Source: DASWJZ01 sp963792885 (GTDB lineage: Bacteria; Pseudomonadota; Alphaproteobacteria; Rhizobiales; Afifellaceae). From it: 64,000 nt of DNA. The stretch spans positions 806,001-870,000 of the forward strand of contig CAWBXX010000001.1 in assembly GCA_963792885.1 (NCBI GenBank), given 5' to 3'. Below are positions 49,819-59,440 of this stretch, one piece after another. The notes below the pieces were generated by a model. That model saw nothing but the letters and a program-made list of their open reading frames with translations. It searched no databases and was not told where the DNA came from. The position numbers were made by a program, and so were the translations under genes. Position 1 is the first letter of the stretch. Each line of letters starts with the position of its first letter.

Positions 49819-50661
49819 ATGGCGACGCCCATCCTGAGCGCTGGAGAACGTCTCCGTCGACTTCGGCGCGGGACGGCTGCGCGTCACTGCCGTCAACGAC
49901 GTCTCGTTCGCGCTGCAGGCAAGGCGAATCGCTCGGGCTTGTCGGCGAGTCCGGCGCCGGCAAGTCGACCGTGCTTCGCGCCATCAGCGGGCTGGCGCGG
50001 CTGCGGAGCGGGCGCATCCTGCTCGAAGGCCGCGAGGTCCCCTCGCCGCGCGATCTCGCCTTCTACGCGACGGTCCAGATGGTCTTCCAGGACCCCTACG
50101 GCTCGCTGCATCCGCGCCATACCGTCGACCAGATCCTCTCCGAGCCGCTGGCGATCCATCGCAAGCGGGACCCCGACGCGCTGATCGTCGATGCGCTTGA
50201 GAGATGTCGGGCTCGGGCCCGCCTTCCGCTTCCGCTATCCGCATCAGCTTTCCGGCGGGCAGCGTCAGCGCGTCGCCGATTGCGCGCGCCTTGATCCTGC
50301 GCCCGCAGGTCATCCTGCTCGACGAGCCGACCTCGGCGCTCGACGCTTCGGTGCAGGCGGAAATCCTCAATCTCCTGGAGACGCTCAGAGCCGAGCACGG
50401 CCTCTCCTACATCCTTGTCAGCCACGACCTCGCGGTCGTCGCGCATCTATGCGAGCGGCTTCTCGTGATGCAGCACGGCAGGGTTGTCGAGGAGATGACC
50501 GCCGACGAGCTCCGCGCCGGCGCCGTCGCCAACCCCCACACCGCCGCCATGGTCGCCGCGAGCAGCGGCTTCGAACGGCGAGCCCGCTCCCTTTCGAGGA
50601 GCGTCACCGCTCCAGGTTCGTTCAAGCAGGCCGAGCCAGTTCTCGAAGCAGAGCTTCCTGA
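49819..50661 (+). CDS. ABC transporter ATP-binding protein, DppF family, frame-broken, 3' end uncertain
   Basis: At least 255 residues. LENVSVDFGAGRLRVTAVND, Walker A GESGAGKST, Q-loop QMVFQDPYGSLHPRH, signature LSGGQRQR, Walker B VILLDEPTSALD and switch LVSHDLAVV are present. Breaks lie near 49842, 49922, 50203 and 50278, all extra bases. After PHTAAMVAASSGF the frame is unclear; two more extra bases would give a stop at 50659-50661, but this runs into the convergent dipeptidase gene. The end coordinate is tentative. Confidence 0.76.
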
Positions 50662-51672
50662 GCAGCGCTTCGCCATAGCCCGCCGAACGGAAGGCCTCGA
50701 CGAGCCGCGGAAGTCCGGCGACGGTGCCGATCTCCTCGGCCACGACGGCGCCATCGAAATCCGAGCCGAGGCCGACATCGGTCCTCGCCCAGATGCTCGA
50801 TCAGGTAGTCGGTGTGGCGAACCATATCCGACAGCGGCGTGTCGGCGCGCATGCGGCCGTCAGCGCGCAGGAAGCAGGTGGCGAAGTTCAGCCCGACCAT
50901 CCCGTCGCTCTCGCGGATCGCGGCAAGCTGCCTGTCGGTCAGGTTGCGCGAGTGCTCCGCAGAGCGCGTGGACGTTCGAGTGCGTGGCGACGAGCGGCGC
51001 CGTGGAAAGCTCCGCCACGTCCCAGAAGCCCTTCTCGTTCAGATGCGAGAGGTCGACCATGATGCCGAGCTCGTTGCAGGCCTTGACGAGTGCGCGACCC
51101 TCGTCGGTCAGGCCGGGGCCGGTGTCGGGCGTGCTCGGGAAGCGGAACGGCACGCCGTGCCCGAAGATGTTGGGCCGGCTCCAGACCAGCCCGAGCGACC
51201 GGAGCCCCGCCTCGTAGAGCACTTCGAGCATGCGGAAGTCGCGGTCGATCGGCTCCGCGCCTTCGATGTGGAGGACCGTGGCGAGCGCGCCGGCATCTAT
51301 GCTGGCTCGGATCTCGCTGACCTCTCGGCAGAGGCGGACCGCACCTTCCGAGCGGCGCACGATGCGGAAGAGCAGCGACACCATCTGAAGCGCGACCGCC
51401 TGTGCCTGCGTCAGCTCCGACTGTCCGGGCAACGGCACGTCGTAGGTCGCCGCCTGCATCAGCTTGTCGATCTTGTCGGAGTCGCCGTTCCGCTTCGCGG
51501 GTGGCACGAAAACCGCAAAGAGTCCGCCGGCGAAGCCGCCCTCGCGGGCGCGGGGCAGATCGAGATGGCCGGCGCCGTCGCCCTCCAAGAACGACGCGGC
51601 GCCGCCATCCGGCTCGGATTTCAGCATGAGGCGGAGGAGCACATCGTTGTGCCCGTCGAAGATCGGGGTCAT
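50604..51672 (-). CDS. Membrane dipeptidase (renal dipeptidase, M19) family, frame-broken, 3' end uncertain
   Basis: About 350 residues when repaired. IFDGHNDVLLRL carries the HxD metal motif (residues 7-9 from the chosen start). HIEGAEPIDRDF supplies the bridging Glu; VDLSHLNEKGFWDVAEL and VATHSNVHALCGAL supply the His ligands. After extra bases near 50957 and 50778 come VGLNFATCFLRAD, a DVGLGSDFDGAV-like Asp site and ENWLGLLERTW. The ATG at 51672 gives the normal N-terminus; an upstream TTG is possible. It would hydrolyse dipeptides brought in by the convergent Dpp-type system. Confidence 0.83.
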
Positions 51673-51812
51673 GGGTGCACGAAACGAAAGGTCGAGGGAG
51701 TCCCCGCTTATCGCATCCAAGCGCGCGCCGCCAGGAATTCGACGGCGCTAATATCGAGCTTCAGGCCCGGGCGCTCCCCTGATGGGTCCGGGGCGGTAAG
51801 AGGCGGGGGGCG

Positions 51813-52687
51813 CTACGAGCGAACCGAGCCGTGTGCGGCGGCGCCTGCCGCGTCTTCGATCGCGATCCGACCCGCGTGGGTGAACACTTCGAAACCGTCG
51901 TCGCGAGCGACGGCGACGAGCGTTATTCCGGCGTCCTCCGCCATGCGCACGGCGAGCGCCGTCGGAGCGGAGACGGCAACCAGGCATCGGTGCGCCGAGG
52001 ACCGACGCCTTCTGCACCATCTCGACCGAGACACGGCTCGTCAGGAGCAACGCACAGTCGCCCGCGCCGAGGCCAGCACGGGAAACCGCGCCGACGAGCT
52101 TGTCGAGCGCGTTGTGCCGGCCGACGTCCTCGCGAGCCAGCAGGAGCCCCTCCCCCGGACGCCACAGGCCGGCGGCATGCACGGCGCGGGTCTCGCGGTT
52201 CATCGGCTGCGCCGCGGCCAGCGATTTCATTGCGATCGCAATCTCCTGCGCGCCGAGCCGGAGGTCACCTTTCACCTTAGCCGGCGGGCGGACCGCCTCG
52301 GCCAGACTGTCGATGCCGCAAAGCCCGCAACCGGTCGGGCCGGCGAAGTGTCGCCGGCGTGCGCCGAGCGCGTCGGCTCGCGGCTTGGTGAGCCACATGC
52401 GAAGCTCGATGCCGCCTGATTCCGGCACGATCTCCAGCGAGCCTATTTCAGAAGGCGCGCCGACGATGCTCTCCGTCAGGCTGAAGCCGACTGCGAAATC
52501 CTCGAGGTCGGCGGGCGTCGCCATCATCACGGCCTGCGTCGAGCCGTCATAGGTCAGCGCTACGGCCGTCTCCTCCGGCACGGCTCGGACGCCGGCAGCG
52601 GGGATGCCGGAGCGATAGGCGATATTCGTGACGCGGCGAACGGGAGCGGCTCTCGCCGTTCACCGTGTCGGCCGGCGGAGGCATCAT
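51813..52687 (-). CDS. fdhD: Formate dehydrogenase accessory sulfurtransferase FdhD, two frame breaks
   Basis: About 290 residues when repaired. VRRVTNIAYRSGI and EETAVALTYDG open it. The conserved GPTGCGLCGIDSL carries the cysteine pair that passes sulfur from a cysteine desulfurase to the molybdenum cofactor. EDVGRHNALDKLVG and LLLTSRVSVEMVQKA follow. Extra bases lie near 52650 and 51990. The ATG at 52687 overlaps the fdsD stop (ATGA). It is needed for activity of the formate dehydrogenase encoded upstream. Confidence 0.9.
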
Positions 52688-52965
52688 CCGGCGTCGCTCG
52701 CGAGCTGCCGAGCTTTCGGGCCGGCGGTCGCCTTCTCCGTCGGGCTTTCGGCGGAAGCCTCGCGGCGAAGCGCCTCAAGCACCTGCGGATGAAGCCCCGC
52801 CCCGCCCGCCGCCGCGTAGTCGGCAAGCTCGGTGCGCATGCGCTTCGTCCAGAACGCGCGCAGGTGCTCCTGCACGCCCGCGACCGCCTTCTCCTCCGGG
52901 TAGGGCCGGAAGAAATCCGCGATCTGGTTCGCCATGCGGACGAGCTTGTCGCGCTTCTCGCTCAC
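52684..52965 (-). CDS. fdsD: Formate dehydrogenase subunit delta
   Basis: An intact 93-residue protein. The start RDKLVRMANQIADFFRPYPEEKAVAGV and the AFWTKRMRTELADYAAAGGAGLHP segment match FdsD, a small subunit or assembly protein of the NAD-dependent molybdenum formate dehydrogenase. It has no cofactor motifs. It lies 13 bases after the alpha-subunit stop and overlaps fdhD. Confidence 0.92.
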   Translation of the reverse strand: MSEKRDKLVRMANQIADFFRPYPEEKAVAGVQEHLRAFWTKRMRTELADYAAAGGAGLHPQVLEALRREASAESPTEKATAGPKARQLASDAG

Positions 52966-52978
52966 GCCCGGCCTCCGC

Positions 52979-55860
52979 TCACTCGGCCGCGTCGAGATGC
53001 GCTTCGATGCGGCGCATCGTGCGCGCCTCCTCCTCGAAATGCTCCTGCCAGGCCGAGGGGCCGTTGGTGCGGCGGACCTGCACGGCCGTCACCTTGTATT
53101 CGGGGCAGTTCGTCGCCCAGTCGGAGAATTCGGTGGTAACGACGTTGGCGCCCGATATCGGATGATGGAACGTGGTGTAGACGACCCCCGGCTGCATGCG
53201 CTCGCTGACCAGCGCGCGCAGCGATATCTCGCCGGAGCGGCTCTGGATCGCGACGAGATCGCCGCTGCGGACGCCGCGGTTTTCCGCATCGAGCGGATGG
53301 ATCTCCAGCAAATCCTCGTCGTGCCAGGCGCCATTCGCCGTGCGGCGTGTCTGCGCGCCGACATTGTACTGCGAGAGAATCCGGCCGGTGGTCAGGATCA
53401 GCGGGAAGCGTGCACCGGTCCGCTCTTCGGTCGGCACGAACTCCGTCAGCATGAACTTGCCCTTGCCGCGCACGAACTTGCCGACGTGCATGACCGGCGT
53501 GCCTTCCGGCGCGTTGTCGTTGCACGGCCACTGGATCGAGCCGAGGCGGTCGATCTTGTCGAAGGAGACGCCGGCGAAGGTCGGCGTCAGCGCGCGCGAT
53601 CTCGTCCATGATCTCGGAAGGATGCGTGTAGCTCATCGCGTAGCCGAGCGCGTTCGACAGCGCCATCGTCGCTTCCCAGTCGGCCATGCCGGAAAGCGGC
53701 GGGATCACCTTGCGGACGCGGCTGATGCGGCGCTCGGCGTTGGTGAAGGTGCCGTCCTTCTCCAGGAACGAGGAGCCGGGCAGGAAGACGTGCGCAAATT
53801 TCGCGGTCTCGTTCAGGAAGATGTCGTGCACGACGACGCATTCCATCGCCGCGAGCCCGGCGGTCACGTGCTGCGTGTCGGGATCGGACTGCGCGATGTC
53901 CTCGCCCTGGATGTAGATGCCCTTGAAATTGCCGTCGACGGCCTCGTCGAGCATGTTCGGGATTCTGCAGCCCCGGCTCGTTGGAAAGGCTGAGGCCCCA
54001 GAGCGCCTCGAAGCTCTGGCGGACCGCATCGTCGGCGACGTGGCGGTAGCCGGGGAGCTCGTGCGGGAAGGAGCCCATGTCGCAGGCGCCCTGCACGTTG
54101 TTCTGGCCGCGCAGCGGATTCACGCCGACGCCGACCTTGCCGATATTGCCGGTCGCCATGGCGAGGTTCGCCATGCCCATGACCATGGTCGAGCCCTGGC
54201 TGTGCTCGGTGACGCCGAGGCCGTAGTAGATCGCGGAATTGCCGCCGGTCGCGTAGAGCCGCGCCGCGGCGCGCACTTCCGCCGCCGGAACTCCGGTAAT
54301 CTTCTCAAGCGCTTCCGGCGAATTCCTCTCTTCCGCGATGAAGCGCGCCCAGTCGTCGAAATCCTCGGGCTCGCAGCGCTCGCGCACATAGGCCTCGTCG
54401 ACGAGCCCTTCGGTGACGACGACATGCGCGATGGCGTTGATGACGGCGACGTTGGTGCCAGGCAGAAGCTGCAGATGATGGTCGGCCTTGACGTGCGGCG
54501 TCTCGACGAGGTCGATCTTGCGCGGGTCGATGACGATCAGCCGCGCGCCTTCGCGGAGCCGCTTCTTCATGCGCGAAGCAAAGACCGGGTGCGCGTCGGT
54601 CGGATTGGCGCCGATGACGACCATGACGTCGGCCTTCTCCACCGAGATGAAATCCTGCGTGCCGGCGGAGGTGCCGAAGGTGGATTTCAGGCCGTAGCCG
54701 GTCGGCGAGTGACAGACGCGGGCGCAGGTATCGACGTTGTTGTTGCGGAAGCCGGCGCGCACCAGCTTCTGAACGAGATAGGTCTCTTCGTTGGTGCAGC
54801 GCGAGGAGGTGATGCCGCCGATCGCGTCCCGGCCATAGTTCGCCTGGATGCGCTTGAACTCCGAGGCCGTGTGGGCGATCGCCTCTTCCCAGCTCACCTC
54901 GCGCCACGGATCGGTGGTCTTCGCGCGGATCATCGGCTTGGTGATGCGATCCTTGTGGGTCGCGTAGCCCCAGGCGAAACGTCCTTTCACACAGGAATGG
55001 CCCTCGTTCGCCTTGCCGTCCTTGTAGGGCACCATGCGCACGACCGTATCGCCGCGCATCTCCGCCTTGAAGGAGCAGCCGACGCCGCAATAGGCGCAGG
55101 TCGTCACCACCGAATGCTCCGGCTGGCCGATCTCGATCAGCGATTTCTCCGAGAGCGTCGCGGTCGGGCAGGCCTGCACGCAGGCGCCGCAGGACACACA
55201 CTCGGACGCCAGGAAGCCCTCGTCGATCCCGGCCGCCACCTTCGATTCGAAGCCGCGGCCTTCGATGGTCAGCGCGAACGTCCCCTGCACTTCCTCACAG
55301 GCGCGCACACAGCGCGAGCAGACGATGCATTTCGACGGGTCGAAGGTGAAATAGGGGTTCGACTCGTCCTTCGGATGCCACTCCGCGTTGAGCTTGCCGT
55401 TCGACTTGGCAAAGACGTGGTTCGCGCCGTCATAGCCATAGCGCACTTCGCGCAGGCCCACCGCGCCCGCCATGTCCTGCAGCTCGCAGTCGCCGTTCGC
55501 CGCGCAGGTCAGGCAATCGAGCGGATGGTCGGAGATGTAGAGCTCCATCACGCCGCGGCGGATGCGCGCGAGCCGTTCCGTCTGCGTATGCACCGCCATC
55601 CCTGGCGCGACCGGCGTGGTGCAGGACGCCGGCGTTCCGGCGCGACCTTCGATCTCCACCAGGCAAAGCCGGCAGGAGCCGAAGGCATCGAGCATGTCGG
55701 TCGAGCAGAGCTTTGGAATCTGCGTGCCGGCTTCCATGGCAGCGCGCATGATCGAGGTACCTTCGGGGACTGTCACCGGAATGCCGTCGACGGTCAGCGT
55801 TACGAGCGTCTCCGATTTCGAGCGCTTGGTGCCGAAGTCGATCTCCTGGACGAGCGACAT
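52979..55860 (-). CDS. fdsA: NAD-dependent formate dehydrogenase subunit alpha, two frame breaks
   Basis: About 959 residues when repaired, the normal FdsA length. N-terminal 2Fe-2S cysteines lie in GSCRLCLVEIEG and CLTCAANGDCELQD, 4Fe-4S clusters in CIVCSRCVRACEEVQG and CVSCGACVQACPT, and the catalytic-domain cluster in CAYCGVGCSFK. The molybdenum ligand is the Cys of ARVCHSPTGYGL (cysteine, not selenocysteine). Pterin-binding segments include VIGANPTDAHPVFASR. Extra bases lie near 53967 and 53592. It oxidises formate to CO2 in the cytoplasm, passing electrons to FdsB. Confidence 0.93.
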
Positions 55861-55870
55861 CGTCTCTCTC

Positions 55871-57448
55871 CTATTCCGCAGCCTGCATGCGCCGATGCGC
55901 GCCGCCGCTGAAATCCTCGGGGTAATGATGAAGCGCGCTCAACACCGGAAACGGCGTGAAGCCGCCGAGCGCGCAAAGCGATCCGAAACGCATCGTCTCG
56001 CAAAGCTCTTCGACGAGCACGAGGTTCGCCTCGACATTCTCGCCAGCGACGATCCTGTCGATGACCTCCGTGCCGCGGATCGAGCCGAGGCGGCAGGGCG
56101 TGCACTTGCCGCAGGATTCGATCGCGCAGAACTCGAGGGCGAAGCGCGCCTGCTCCGCCATGTCCACCGTGTCGTCGAAGACGACGATACCGCCGTGGCC
56201 GATCAGCCCGTCCTTCGCTGTAAAAGCCTCGTAATCGAAGGGCGTGTCGAACAGCGACGGCGGGAAATACGCGCCAAGCGGCCCGCCGACCTGCACCGCG
56301 CGTACCGGGCGGCCGCTCGCCGTGCCGCCGCCGATGTCGTTCACAAGCTCGCCAAGCGTCACGCCGAACGCCGTCTCAAAAAGGCCGCCACGCTTGACGT
56401 TGCCGGCAATCTGGATCGGCATCGTGCCGCGCGAACGGCCCATGCCGTAGTCGCGATATGTCGCCGCGCCTTCCGCCAGGATAAATGGCACGGCGGCGAA
56501 AGAGAGCACGTTGTTGATGATGGTGGGCTTGCCGAAGAGGCCCTTGTGGGCCGGGAGCGGCGGTTTGGCGCGCACCTGCCCGCGCTTCCCTTCCAGGCTA
56601 TCGAGAAGCGCCGTCTCCTCACCGCAGACATAGGCGCCGGCGCCCATGCGGACTTCCATGTCGAAGCCTCTGCCCGAGCCGCCGACATTCGCGCCGAGCA
56701 GGCCAGCGCGTCGCGCTGCCATGATCGCGGCGTTCATGGCGATCTCGGCATGCGGATATTCGGAGCGGAGATAGATGAAGCCCTTGGTCGCGCCGATCGC
56801 GAGGCCCGCAATGGTCATCCCCTCGATCAACAGAAAGGGATCGCCCTCCATGATCATGCGATCGGCGAAGGTGCCCGAGTCGCCCTCGTCGGCGTTGCAG
56901 ACGACGTATTTCTGCTCGCCCCCTTTTCCACCAATTGGCGCCTTCAGCGCCGTTTCCCATTTGATGCCAGTCGGGAAGCCGGCGCCGCCGCGGCCGCGCA
57001 GCCCTGACGCCTTCACCGTTTCGACGATCTCGGCGGGCTGCATCGCGACCGCGCTCTGCAAGCCCTTGTAGCCGCCATGGGCGCGGAAATCTTCCAGCGA
57101 GCGCGGATCGACGACACCGCAGCGCGCGAAGGTGAGCCGCGTCTGCCGGTTCAGGAACGGAATCTCTTCGGTGACCCCAAGGAAGAACGCGTTCGGCTTC
57201 CCGTCGAGGAAGCCGGAATCGAAAAGCCCCTTCACGTCCTGCGGCGCGACCGGCCCATATGCGACGCGGCCCGCCTGCGTCTCGACCTCGACCAGCGGTT
57301 CCAGCCAATAGAGCCCGCGCGAGCCGTTGCGCACGATCTCGACGGCAGCGCCCGTCTCTGCGGCGATGCGCTCGATCTCATCCGCCACGCCATCGGCGCC
57401 AACGGCGACCGCGCCGGCATCGCAGGGCACAAAAACGCGGACGCTCAC
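55871..57448 (-). CDS. fdsB: Formate dehydrogenase subunit beta (NADH-binding, NuoF-like)
   Basis: An intact 525-residue protein. An N-terminal thioredoxin-like 2Fe-2S-type domain is followed by the NuoF part: GLRGRGGAGFPTGIKW (NADH/FMN site), CNADEGDSGTFADR, GAYVCGEETALLDSLEG and the 4Fe-4S ligands ESCGKCTPCRLG. It takes electrons from FdsA through FMN to NAD. The GTG at 57448 overlaps the fdsG stop as GTGA, which supports it over upstream candidates. Confidence 0.94.
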   Translation of the reverse strand: MSVRVFVPCDAGAVAVGADGVADEIERIAAETGAAVEIVRNGSRGLYWLEPLVEVETQAGRVAYGPVAPQDVKGLFDSGFLDGKPNAFFLGVTEEIPFLNRQTRLTFARCGVVDPRSLEDFRAHGGYKGLQSAVAMQPAEIVETVKASGLRGRGGAGFPTGIKWETALKAPIGGKGGEQKYVVCNADEGDSGTFADRMIMEGDPFLLIEGMTIAGLAIGATKGFIYLRSEYPHAEIAMNAAIMAARRAGLLGANVGGSGRGFDMEVRMGAGAYVCGEETALLDSLEGKRGQVRAKPPLPAHKGLFGKPTIINNVLSFAAVPFILAEGAATYRDYGMGRSRGTMPIQIAGNVKRGGLFETAFGVTLGELVNDIGGGTASGRPVRAVQVGGPLGAYFPPSLFDTPFDYEAFTAKDGLIGHGGIVVFDDTVDMAEQARFALEFCAIESCGKCTPCRLGSIRGTEVIDRIVAGENVEANLVLVEELCETMRFGSLCALGGFTPFPVLSALHHYPEDFSGGAHRRMQAAE

Positions 57449-57912
57449 CGATTGACCTCCGCCGCGATCATGTCCGCCTTCTCGCGGTCGATGCGGCCGA
57501 CGACCTGTCCGTCGACCATCGCGGAAGGCGCGGTCGCGCAGAGGCCGAGGCAATAGACGGCTTCGAGCGTCACGCGCCCGTCGGGCGACGTCTCGCCGAA
57601 GTCGATGCCGAGCCGCTTCGTGAGCTGTTCCGCGATTTCGCGTCCGCCCATCGATTGGCAGGCTTCGGCGCGGCAGAGCTTCACCACGTGCCGCCCCGCC
57701 GGCTCGCGGCGGTAGTCGTGATAGAAGGTGACGATGCCGTAGATCTCGGCGCGCGAGATATTCAGCGCCTCTGCGACGACCGGCAAAGCAGAGTCGGGGA
57801 TGTGGCCCAGCGCCTCCTGGATCTTGTGCAGGATCGGAAGCGCCGCGCCTTCGACTTCGCGGTGCGCGTCGATGATCTCGCGAAGGAGCGCGTCGTGGCT
57901 ATCGCCCGACAT
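57445..57912 (-). CDS. fdsG: Formate dehydrogenase subunit gamma (NuoE-like)
   Basis: An intact 155-residue NuoE-type subunit. PILHKIQEALGHIPDSALP and IYGIVTFYHDYRREP precede the 2Fe-2S ligands in LCRAEACQSMGG and VYCLGLCATAPS. AAGGACG lies 5-6 bases upstream of the ATG. First gene of the fdsG-fdsB-fdsA-fdsD-fdhD operon; the order of the last two differs from the Cupriavidus fdsGBACD arrangement. Confidence 0.94.
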   Translation of the reverse strand: MSGDSHDALLREIIDAHREVEGAALPILHKIQEALGHIPDSALPVVAEALNISRAEIYGIVTFYHDYRREPAGRHVVKLCRAEACQSMGGREIAEQLTKRLGIDFGETSPDGRVTLEAVYCLGLCATAPSAMVDGQVVGRIDREKADMIAAEVNR

Positions 57913-57922
57913 TTGGACGTCC

Positions 57923-58005
57923 TTGATCGTAGAAGCCGATCAAAAGCACGAGAACCGGCAAGAAATCAATAAAGCCGGCCGGTCGATTGATAGGATTTTT
58001 CTATC
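57923..58005 (-). promoter_or_regulatory. Inverted repeats upstream of fdsG, likely LysR operator region
   Basis: Three inverted repeats lie between lysR and fdsG: TTGATC-N9-GATCAA (57923-57943), ATCAAT-N15-ATTGAT (57965-57991) and GATAG-N7-CTATC (57989-58005). The last contains ATAG-N7-CTAT, the LysR-type T-N11-A pattern, about 80-90 bases before the fdsG ATG. The first overlaps the fdsG ribosome-binding region. Confidence 0.5.
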
Positions 58006-58014
58006 GACGGAGGC

Positions 58015-58905
58015 TCAGATTGGGAATGCAGCGACCTTTCGTGCCTCGGCGACCAGCGCCAGCGCGATCGGGGTCATCGGCTCGCGGTGCGGGACGACAA
58101 GACCGACTGTGTGGGTGGCGTCCGGCTCGACGATCGGGATGGCGCGCACGCGATCGGTCAGGCCGAGCGTCGAGGCGAGTTTTTCCGGCATGACGCTGGC
58201 CCAGCGTCCGGTCCGGACATGCGAATAGAGCACGATCATGGAATTCGACTCGAGCGTCGTCTGCGGGCGCGCGCCGGCGGCGACAAGCAGCGCATCGATG
58301 ATGCGACGGTTCTGCATGTCGGGTGTCAGCAGGCAAAGCGGGACGCTGCCGACCTCCGCCCAGGTCACGCTCTCGCGGTCGCCGAACGGACCCTCGACGG
58401 AGGTCACGAGACGGTAGCGCTCCAGATAGATCGGAACGGAATTGACGCGCCCGAGCGGCTCGTTGTCGAGATAGGTGATGCCGGCGTCGATCTCGAGATT
58501 TTCAAGCATCGCCAGGATCTCGATCGAGTTGCGAGAGAGGATCGTGAAGGTGACGTTCGGGTGCTTCTCGCGATAGGGCGTCGTCACGTCGGCGACGACG
58601 GCGAGCGCCGTCGGGATGGCGGCGATGCGCAGATGTCCCGAAAGCCCATGCTTCAGCGATTCGATCTCCTGCCGGAGCGCGCGGCTGTCTCCGACGATGC
58701 GGCGCGCCCAGTCGAGCACGCGCTCGCCTTCAGGGGTAAACGAGCGGAAGCGCGAGCCGCGCTGCACGAGGAGCACGCCGAGTGAGTCCTCCAGGCTCTT
58801 GATTCCCGCCGAGAGCGTCGGCTGGGAGACGCCGCAGGCTTCCGCCGCCCGTCCGAAATGCTGTTCCTTGGCGAGCGCGAGCAGGAATTCGAGCTTGTCG
58901 ATCAT
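58015..58905 (-). CDS. LysR family transcriptional regulator upstream of fds operon
   Basis: An intact 296-residue LysR-type protein. The winged helix (FGRAAEACGVSQPTLSAGIKSLEDSLGVLLVQR region) covers residues 1-60 and the effector domain starts about 90. It is co-oriented with and directly upstream of fdsG, as regulators of soluble formate dehydrogenases often are. The inverted repeats in the 102-base gap are candidate binding sites. Confidence 0.92.
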   Translation of the reverse strand: MIDKLEFLLALAKEQHFGRAAEACGVSQPTLSAGIKSLEDSLGVLLVQRGSRFRSFTPEGERVLDWARRIVGDSRALRQEIESLKHGLSGHLRIAAIPTALAVVADVTTPYREKHPNVTFTILSRNSIEILAMLENLEIDAGITYLDNEPLGRVNSVPIYLERYRLVTSVEGPFGDRESVTWAEVGSVPLCLLTPDMQNRRIIDALLVAAGARPQTTLESNSMIVLYSHVRTGRWASVMPEKLASTLGLTDRVRAIPIVEPDATHTVGLVVPHREPMTPIALALVAEARKVAAFPI

Positions 58906-58986
58906 GCTTCGACCCTACAACAGTTCGGCCCGCTCCAGGGTGCGGCAACGGAAGCCCCACGGGCGGCGGCTTTGCCGAAATGACGA

Positions 58987-59000
58987 TTGACGCCGATCAA
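58987..59000. promoter_or_regulatory. FNR/FixK-type box
   Basis: TTGACGCCGATCAA matches the TTGAT-N4-ATCAA consensus in 9 of 10 half-site positions. It lies 57-70 bases upstream of the ATG at 59057, a good distance for activation, and in the divergent region before lysR. A Crp/Fnr-family regulator gene lies at 63088 in this window. Confidence 0.65.
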
Positions 59001-59056
59001 TGGTATGGGGCGGCCGCAACGCTAGGTTTTGGAAAAGACATCAAGGAACGAAAAAC

Positions 59057-59440
59057 ATGTCCTCTCTTCCCCCTGAATTCCGCCAGATCCGCCTGGAGCT
59101 CGCCCGCGAGCCGGGCCATCCGGAAGGAAGCAGCCACACCGGCTACGACCTCGTGGCGCCGCTCGACCATGAGCGGCGGCTTTCGGCGGAGATCTGGCGG
59201 AAGCACAAGGAGCAGTGCCGAGTGCACCGCTTCCGGGAGGGCGAGGACGACATGGTGGGGCGACTTGCGCGGAAGCCGGGCGGCGCCTGGTATTTCGACT
59301 ACGACAAGGATGACGACAGCGACGACGAGAACGCCTTCCATCTCGGCAGCGAGCATTTCGTGCTCGGCGAATACGTTTCGATCCGCGACGAGCACGGCAA
59401 GATGCACACCTACCGCGTCGTCTCCGTCCAACCGGTCTGA
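59057..59440 (+). CDS. Conserved-looking hypothetical protein
   Basis: A 127-residue soluble protein of unknown function. It is rich in charged residues, with an acidic stretch DYDKDDDSDDENAF at about residues 80-93, and no signal peptide or membrane span. CAAGGAACG lies 10 bases before the ATG; an earlier in-frame ATG at 59000 would overlap the FNR-type box and is less likely. Its end overlaps the convergent ATPase gene by 31 bases. Control by the FNR-type box suggests a role under oxygen limitation. Confidence 0.75.
   Translation: MSSLPPEFRQIRLELAREPGHPEGSSHTGYDLVAPLDHERRLSAEIWRKHKEQCRVHRFREGEDDMVGRLARKPGGAWYFDYDKDDDSDDENAFHLGSEHFVLGEYVSIRDEHGKMHTYRVVSVQPV

Noticed and set aside
54600..54760. 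Selenocysteine formate dehydrogenase
   Set aside because: The molybdenum-ligand position in ARVCHSPTG is encoded as cysteine; there is no in-frame TGA there.
4179..55860. Programmed ribosomal frameshifting as the cause of the breaks
   Set aside because: No shared slippery heptamer or downstream pseudoknot was seen, up to seven shifts per gene would be needed, and unrelated genes are hit alike.
4179..55860. Genome decay (true pseudogenes)
   Set aside because: Breaks are nearly all single insertions without internal stops, truncations or insertion sequences, and sit in otherwise intact operons.
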